Positions 13,218-17,558 of a DNA stretch of 17,558 bases are shown one piece after another (position 1 is the first letter of the stretch; the number at the start of each line of letters is the position of its first letter). The stretch is from JBDRGC01 sp043818215 (GTDB lineage: Bacteria > Chloroflexota > Anaerolineae > Anaerolineales > UBA11858): contig JBDRGC010000145.1 in the NCBI GenBank assembly GCA_043818215.1, positions 1 to 17,558 of the forward strand. Direction: 5' to 3'. The translations under genes and the position numbers were made by a program. The notes under the pieces were generated by a model. It ran no database searches and was not told the DNA's origin. It saw nothing but the letters and a program-made list of their open reading frames with translations.

Positions 13218-14489
13218 TTATTTTTCGGGACGTACGAATTCGAATTCCCAAACACTGTCGTTTTGGGTGGTTGTGGATGTGTCGTTGATTACTTGGAAAA
13301 AAGTGGTGCCAGGTTTGAGGGGGAAGGGTGAGCCATCTGGCAATAGGATAGATATGGGTTTATTCTCGGCCTCACGTCGCCAGAGAGCCTCGTAAGCGCG
13401 GCCAGTTTGGAAAACATAGGCCTTGCCGGTATCTACCAGGTTGATGCTAAAGATCTCGGTGTCGGATGAGAGGAAGTAGAATTCGTGGGGCACAAACAGG
13501 ATGACTACATTATCCTCGGCGATGGGGTAGCCTGTCAGGCTATCGGTAAGGAGAGTATATTCTTCTTGTTGCCCTTCGACGAGGTCTACACTGCCCTGGT
13601 AACGCAGATAGCGATGGGAAATGTTGTCGAATTCCCAGTACGCGTAGTTGGCATACGAATAATGGACATAAACGCGGGAGGCGAAATCTCTGCCACGGCT
13701 CCCCAGTGAATAGAAATAATTGCTAGACAGGTCGTAACGGGTGTTGTCGGTTCCATGGCCGCTGATGTATTGGCTGATCAATGTGGTGTTGCCGAACAGG
13801 TTATTGTAATTGGAGATGCTGTTATCGCGGCACAGCGGGGGGCATTCGCGCTCGACAACAAAGAGATCATTGTCCAATCCTTTTTCTTTGTAATAATCAA
13901 GCACGCGCTCATCAGCGCCGTTGAACACGAAGATGGCATTGTACATGCGCATAATATGTTCATCGAAGATGCGGGCAGAGCGGATTGGCCCAACCTTGAT
14001 GGCATCGTTGCCGTAAAAGATGGCGATGAAACGGGTCAGTCCATCTTCAAGGTAGTATTCCCATACATGATCCGCCAGGGAGATGCCCGATTGGGGGCGT
14101 ACGTAATGGGGGTAATTGGGGATTTTCACCGCCATCGGGCGACGATTCAGCAGTGCGGGATTGATGACCGTCAGCCCTGTGAGGGGGTTGATATAATCCG
14201 GGAAGTTGTCTGGCCCGACTCGGACAATGGGAGGCATGGTTGCCGAGGGTGTGAAAGTGGGACGTGGCGTGCGGGTGGGCTTGGGGGTGTGAGTGAGCGT
14301 GGGCGTGTGGCTGATACCCGGTGTGGCTGTGGGGGCAGCCGCGGTGGGAACCTCAGGCAGCGGAGTGTCTGAAGCGGAGGCAATGCCTTGATCTGGTCCG
14401 GGAATAGCTGAAAGCAGGGTATCCATTTGAGAACAGGCCGCGACTGTCAGAGAAAATAAAATGATGAGAATCAGATATTTTTTTGTCAT
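13218..14489 (-). CDS. DUF3048 domain-containing lipoprotein, paralog 2
   Basis: The 423-residue product starts MTKKYLILIILFSLTVAAC, a lipoprotein signal with Cys19. A linker of Thr/Pro with PTRTPRPTFTP follows. The DUF3048 domain has YINPLTGLTVINPALLNRRP, VRPQSGISLADHVWEYYLEDGLTRF and GPIRSARIFDEHIMRMY; the C-terminal part has VVILFVPHEFYF and GSPFPLKPGTTFFQVI. It is a clear paralog of the next gene downstream, sharing order and length. The start at 14489 is chosen from the signal peptide; an ATG at 14519 would add ten residues, and neither has a good Shine-Dalgarno. It is probably the first gene of a two-gene unit, with 136 bp containing a strong hairpin before the second gene. Confidence 0.92.
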   Translation of the reverse strand: MTKKYLILIILFSLTVAACSQMDTLLSAIPGPDQGIASASDTPLPEVPTAAAPTATPGISHTPTLTHTPKPTRTPRPTFTPSATMPPIVRVGPDNFPDYINPLTGLTVINPALLNRRPMAVKIPNYPHYVRPQSGISLADHVWEYYLEDGLTRFIAIFYGNDAIKVGPIRSARIFDEHIMRMYNAIFVFNGADERVLDYYKEKGLDNDLFVVERECPPLCRDNSISNYNNLFGNTTLISQYISGHGTDNTRYDLSSNYFYSLGSRGRDFASRVYVHYSYANYAYWEFDNISHRYLRYQGSVDLVEGQQEEYTLLTDSLTGYPIAEDNVVILFVPHEFYFLSSDTEIFSINLVDTGKAYVFQTGRAYEALWRREAENKPISILLPDGSPFPLKPGTTFFQVINDTSTTTQNDSVWEFEFVRPEK

Positions 14490-14668
14490 TGTTGTGATAT
14501 TGATGTTCGCAGGCTGCATAGTGCGCTATCATACCGCGTTTGGTGAGGGTTGCCAATTCTGAGTTACAATTCACCGACTGCCCCCTTGCCCCCTACGTTC
14601 CCCGGTAGTTACTCAAAATGTTAGTGGTGCATTTCATCCCAAAGGATGCGTACCCACCAACAAAACCG

Positions 14669-14767
14669 AATTGTAAATGGTAAATGGTGGATAATAAATG
14701 GTAAATGATTATGGCGCTGTCTGCACTTCATTTACAATTTACCATTCACCGTTTACCATTTACAATT
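14669..14767. repeat. Inverted heptamer arrays (GTAAATG / CATTTAC)
   Basis: The left side (14669-14707) is built of units such as TTGTAAA, TGGTAAA and TAATAAA; the right side (14729-14767) has CATTTAC, AATTTAC, CATTCAC and CGTTTAC. The outer 21 bp of each side pair with one mismatch. It lies between the divergent DUF3048 and DUF2085 genes. The rest of the 14490-14839 gap shows pyrimidine-rich DNA and no gene. Confidence 0.92.
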
Positions 14768-14839
14768 TCATGCCACCCCGCTCCCCTGTCTCCCTGCCTC
14801 CCCTCCACGCCCCACCGTCTTAACGGTATAATCTTGCCA

Positions 14840-15682
14840 ATGACATCGCTTATAAAACTCTTCCGAACAAGATTACCGGCTCTCGCCCAACGCATCCCCT
14901 GGAAATATATATTGGCAGTCACTACGGGGACACTCTTGCTGGCCTGGTTAATATATACTCCCGCCGGTCTCTTAGGGAAGGCTGACGCAATAGGATATGC
15001 TGTCTGCCACCGAATTGACGCCCGCTCGTTTCACCTGGGAGAGCGCCAGATTCCCTTGTGTGCCCGTTGTACGGGGCAATATCTGGGAGCCATGCTGGGT
15101 TTGGCTTATCAACTCTTGTTGGGCCGCCGCCGCACCGGTACTCCACATTGGGGTGTGATACTTGTGCTGGGCACGTTGGCCACTGCCTACGCCGTAGATG
15201 GCCTCAATTCGTACCTGCATCTCTTGCCAAATATGTCCCGTTTTTATATCTACGAGCCAAACAATACCCTGCGTTTGTTGACAGGAACCGGCCTCGGATT
15301 AGGGATCAGCGTGGCCCTGCTGCCTGCATTCCACCAGACAATGTGGAAAACCTGGAGCCGCCGGCCAGCTCTGGAGGGCTTCCGCTCCTTGATGGGGCTG
15401 CTAGCCCTGGCAGCTTGCGTGGATTTGTTGGTGTTGACCGAAAACCCATTGATTCTCTACCCTCTGACGTTACTCAGTGCAGCCGGCGTTATGGTGCTGC
15501 TAACGATGGTATATTCCATGGTGTTTGTGATGGTCTTCAGAGTCGAGAACCGTTTCGAACGCGCCTCGCAACTGGCCTTCCCGCTTACGGCCGGATTTGC
15601 GATTGCTTTGCTGCAAATCGCGGCTTTAGATTATGTGCGTTACCTCTTCACCGACACCTGGGGCGGCTTCCACTTTGGGTAG
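14840..15682 (+). CDS. DUF2085 family integral membrane protein
   Basis: The 280-residue product has about seven hydrophobic segments. Its signature runs from CHR (residues 56-58) through RSFHLGERQIPLCARCTGQYLG, with Cys74 and Cys77, which is the DUF2085 hallmark. The conserved Cys/His cluster at a membrane edge suggests metal or redox binding, but the role of the family is not known to me. The ATG at 14840 (MTSLIKLF) was chosen because earlier in-frame ATGs would translate the heptamer arrays at 14669-14767. No clear Shine-Dalgarno is present. It reads in the same direction as the DUF4126 gene, but a 9-mer inverted array lies between. Confidence 0.9.
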   Translation: MTSLIKLFRTRLPALAQRIPWKYILAVTTGTLLLAWLIYTPAGLLGKADAIGYAVCHRIDARSFHLGERQIPLCARCTGQYLGAMLGLAYQLLLGRRRTGTPHWGVILVLGTLATAYAVDGLNSYLHLLPNMSRFYIYEPNNTLRLLTGTGLGLGISVALLPAFHQTMWKTWSRRPALEGFRSLMGLLALAACVDLLVLTENPLILYPLTLLSAAGVMVLLTMVYSMVFVMVFRVENRFERASQLAFPLTAGFAIALLQIAALDYVRYLFTDTWGGFHFG

Positions 15683-15685
15683 GCA

Positions 15686-15840
15686 GGTAAGCAGAGTAAG
15701 CACGGTAAACAGGGTAAACAAGGTATACAAGGTAAACACGGTATGCAAAGTAGACATGTTCTCTCTGTCCCTGTTTACCGTCTACCCTGTGAACTCCACA
15801 TCCCCTGTCTACCCTGTTTACCCTGAATACCTTGCCTACC
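15686..15840. repeat. Inverted 9-mer arrays (GGTAAACAN / TGTTTACCN)
   Basis: About eight units of the GGTAAACAG type (variants GGTAAGCAG, GGTATACAA, AGTAGACAT) at 15686-15757 face an array of TGTTTACCC/TGTCTACCC units at 15772-15840. The two sides can form a long imperfect stem. The array begins four bases after the DUF2085 stop and ends shortly before the DUF4126 ribosome binding site. Confidence 0.92.
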
Positions 15841-15883
15841 CAGTACACCATCTTTACTCTTTTCGATGAAAGGATGAACACCC

Positions 15884-16441
15884 ATGGACATCTTTACCGC
15901 CTTCGGCCTCTCCGCCAGCGCTGGATTGAACGCCTACATCCCGCTGTTGGTAGTTTCTCTGGTAACTCGTTTCACGGATTTGATCGAACTTCGCTCCCCC
16001 TGGGACAACCTCGAAAGTTGGTGGGTGATTGGCGTGTTGATCGCCTTGTCACTGGTCGAGTTCTTTGCCGACAAAATACCAGCCGTGAATCACGTCAACG
16101 ATATTATCCAGACCTTCATCCGGCCGGCGGCCGGTGCGATTGTGTTTGCGGCCAGCGCCACAGTGGCCGATGTCCATCCAGTATTGGCGATGGCAGCTGG
16201 ATTGTTGATCGCCGGCAGCGTACATGCGGTCAAATCGATTGCGGTGCGTCCCGCCGTCACAGCCACCACGGGCGGGGCGGGCAATATCCCCGTGAGCATT
16301 CTGGAAGACATCGTCTCGACCGCTTTGTCTATCCTGGCCATTATCATCCCGGTGCTGATCGCCGCGGTGGTGATTCTAGTCACCGCCTGGATCATCTGGT
16401 GGGTGTGTCGGCGCGCCAATCGCAAACGCAGCGAGGCGTGA
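15884..16441 (+). CDS. DUF4126 family membrane protein
   Basis: The 185-residue product begins MDIFTAFGLSASAGLNAYIPLLVVSLV, the family's opening helix with its SAGLNAY motif. It continues with DKIPAVNHVNDIIQTFIRPAAGA, TATTGGAGNIPVSILEDIVST and a long C-terminal helix ending in a basic tail. About five membrane segments are likely. The function of the family is unknown. AAAGGA sits about 9 bases upstream of the ATG, supporting this start. Codon and base use are like the DUF2085 gene. The adjacent array may separate transcription of the two. Confidence 0.92.
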   Translation: MDIFTAFGLSASAGLNAYIPLLVVSLVTRFTDLIELRSPWDNLESWWVIGVLIALSLVEFFADKIPAVNHVNDIIQTFIRPAAGAIVFAASATVADVHPVLAMAAGLLIAGSVHAVKSIAVRPAVTATTGGAGNIPVSILEDIVSTALSILAIIIPVLIAAVVILVTAWIIWWVCRRANRKRSEA

Positions 16442-16540
16442 CGCAGTCCCCGAAGCGCAGCGGAGTGGGAAGCGTGGAGCGGATAGAATATTTGTTAGCC
16501 AGCTTGCTATACTGAGCGTACTTCAAAACAGTGAATAATG

Positions 16541-16611
16541 GTACACGGATTGAACGGATCAAAGCAGAAGAAAAATCCGTATTATCCGTATTATCCGTGG
16601 AATCCGTGTAC
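16541..16611. repeat. Inverted 9-mer repeat (ATCCGTATT type)
   Basis: GTACACGGATT (16541-16551) pairs perfectly with AATCCGTGTAC (16601-16611). Between them are two ATCCGTATT units followed by ATCCGTGGA and ATCCGTGTA. The unit is the same as in the element at 2856-2910. It marks the border between GC-rich genes and the AT-rich segment that follows. Confidence 0.9.
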
Positions 16612-16675
16612 GAGCAATTTCACTCTTTTCATGGGCGATCAGTATATAAGAGACTCTTTTCAAAATTTAGATTTT

Positions 16676-16692
16676 AGGAGGAAAGAAAAGTG
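16676..16692 (+). promoter_or_regulatory. Strong Shine-Dalgarno fixing a GTG start
   Basis: AGGAGG at 16676-16681 lies 8 bases before GTG at 16690. This makes GTG the start of the disrupted gene, although no ATG is near. Confidence 0.8.
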
Positions 16693-17159
16693 GACGTAAA
16701 ATTCACTAATAAAGAAATCCAAGATCTGATAGATGAGCCAAAGATATTGCCAGATAATTTTCGTGACAGGCTAAGGCCGAAACCGAAGCGCGGCCATAAA
16801 GAAGCCGATTTGGATGTTGATGGAGTGAATGGGTCAAAATTCCGAATCATCATTCGGCAAAGCTCATCGGATCCTTTTGATTTTTCGGCGATACTTGGAT
16901 ACCAAGTTCCAAAACTAATGTTCTGTTTCGATAAAGACGTTATAATGGTAGAAGCCATGAACATACAAATAAGCTAGAGAATAGGAAGTTTTTTGATTTC
17001 CACATTCACCAAGCAACTTTGCGTTATCAACAATCCGGTTTACGAGAAGATGAGTTTGCAGAAGTAACAGGCAAATATGCTGATTTGCAAGGAGCAATCC
17101 AATGTTTGGTGAATGAGTGTTCTTTTATTTTGCCGCCAAATTCTCAACTGTCTTTTTAG
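16690..17159 (+). pseudogene. Disrupted small gene with RRYNG-SHEHTN-FHIH pattern (possibly DUF6978-like)
   Basis: The intact part from the GTG reads 95 codons and stops at 16975-16977. Its last segment departs from the expected family pattern after DFSAILGYQVPK (to 16914). In another frame, from 16935 to the TAG at 17157-17159, an open stretch continues RRYNGRSHEHTNKLENRK, then FFDFHIHQATLRYQQSG and further to CLVNECSF. Together they look like one protein of about 155 residues. Two lesions separate them: a loss of one base, most simply in the A-run at 16911-16914, and a TAA at 16932-16934 where Leu is expected (FR-x-RRYNG). I recall a similar family, perhaps DUF6978, but cannot confirm the name. 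The strong Shine-Dalgarno and 13-base spacing to the next gene suggest a former two-gene operon. A sequencing error cannot be excluded. Confidence 0.75.
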
Positions 17160-17172
17160 GTAATGTTTTCTG

Positions 17173-17558
17173 ATGTCTATCGAATACATTGAACGTGAAT
17201 TTGCTAAAAAGGTTTGTGATCAAATACATCTTCGAGAAGAAGGTGTAAATAAGTATCGTGTATTTACTCCTTTTCGATCCGACGATGGAGATCATTTGGT
17301 CATAGTACTGAAGCAAGAATTTGATAAATGGATTCTCACAGATAATGGACATACGTTTATGCACCTGACGTATGATCTTGAAGAAAAGAGTCTTTACACG
17401 GGAACACGTCAAAAAATAATTTCTAATACATTAAATACCTTCTCGGTTAATGATGTTGGTGGTGAATTAAGACTAACTATCGAAAACGGTCAATTTGGGA
17501 ATGCACTGTACGATTTTGTTCAGGCTTTACTCAGAATTAATGATGTTTCTTACCTTTC
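17173..17558 (+). CDS. DUF1828 domain-containing protein, 3' end cut by the window
   Basis: At least 128 codons are present, starting MSIEYIEREFAKKVCDQIHL. The stretches DDGDHLVIVLKQEFDKWILT, DNGHTFMHLTYDLEEKSLY and TRQKIISNTLNTFSV match my recollection of DUF1828, as does the ending LYDFVQALLRINDVSYL. The function of the family is not established to my knowledge; it recurs in accessory and phage-like regions. It follows the disrupted gene by 13 bases on the same strand, in AT-rich DNA unlike the genes at 14840-16441. A paired module, such as toxin-antitoxin or defence, is a guess from the spacing only. The stop lies beyond the window. Confidence 0.85.
   Translation, partial: MSIEYIEREFAKKVCDQIHLREEGVNKYRVFTPFRSDDGDHLVIVLKQEFDKWILTDNGHTFMHLTYDLEEKSLYTGTRQKIISNTLNTFSVNDVGGELRLTIENGQFGNALYDFVQALLRINDVSYL

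Noticed and set aside
16909..16934. Programmed -1 frameshift joining the two parts of the disrupted gene
   Set aside because: Slippage at the A-run (16911-16914) enters a frame that meets TAA at 16932-16934, so one shift does not restore the protein.

Overview
The window looks like chromosomal DNA of a Chloroflexota bacterium, probably Anaerolineae-like. This is inferred from gene content and style: secreted lipoproteins with Thr/Pro/Ala linkers after a lipobox, two DUF3048 lipoproteins in tandem, DUF2085 and DUF4126 membrane proteins, a divergent GlpX, and intergenic DNA packed with 7-9 bp degenerate tandem repeats and palindromes. No rRNA, tRNA or CRISPR array was seen.

Layout. 1-254: repeat-rich leader of glpX. 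255-1226 (+): class II fructose-1,6-bisphosphatase-like protein. 1277-7201 (-): a Gfo/Idh/MocA oxidoreductase, two AT-rich exported or anchored proteins of unknown function, and MutS2. 7491-10479 (+): a small Cys-containing protein, an MltR-family protein flanked by two inverted MITE-like repeats, a DNA methyltransferase, and a membrane-anchored jelly-roll-like protein broken by an in-frame TGA. 10603-11624 (-): two half-size permease genes overlapping by 4 nt. 11843-14489 (-): two paralogous DUF3048 lipoproteins separated by a long hairpin. 14840-16441 (+): DUF2085 and DUF4126 membrane proteins. 16690-17558 (+, AT-rich): a disrupted small gene with an RRYNG...SHEHTN...FHIH pattern, followed by a DUF1828 gene cut by the window edge.

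The genes do not form one pathway; most look like housekeeping or cell-envelope genes. The strongest unexplained signal is the repeat layer. At least eight arrays of degenerate 7-9 bp units occur, each with a different unit, often as inverted pairs. Some lie against start or stop codons and one lies in frame inside mutS2. Perfect palindromes also sit in frame inside mutS2 and the oxidoreductase gene, resembling the logic of Rickettsia palindromic elements. An 80-bp palindromic element occurs twice with compensatory changes in one stem. A 108-bp cloverleaf-like palindrome precedes the lipoprotein gene at 4566. All functional assignments rest on reading motifs by eye; no database search was run.
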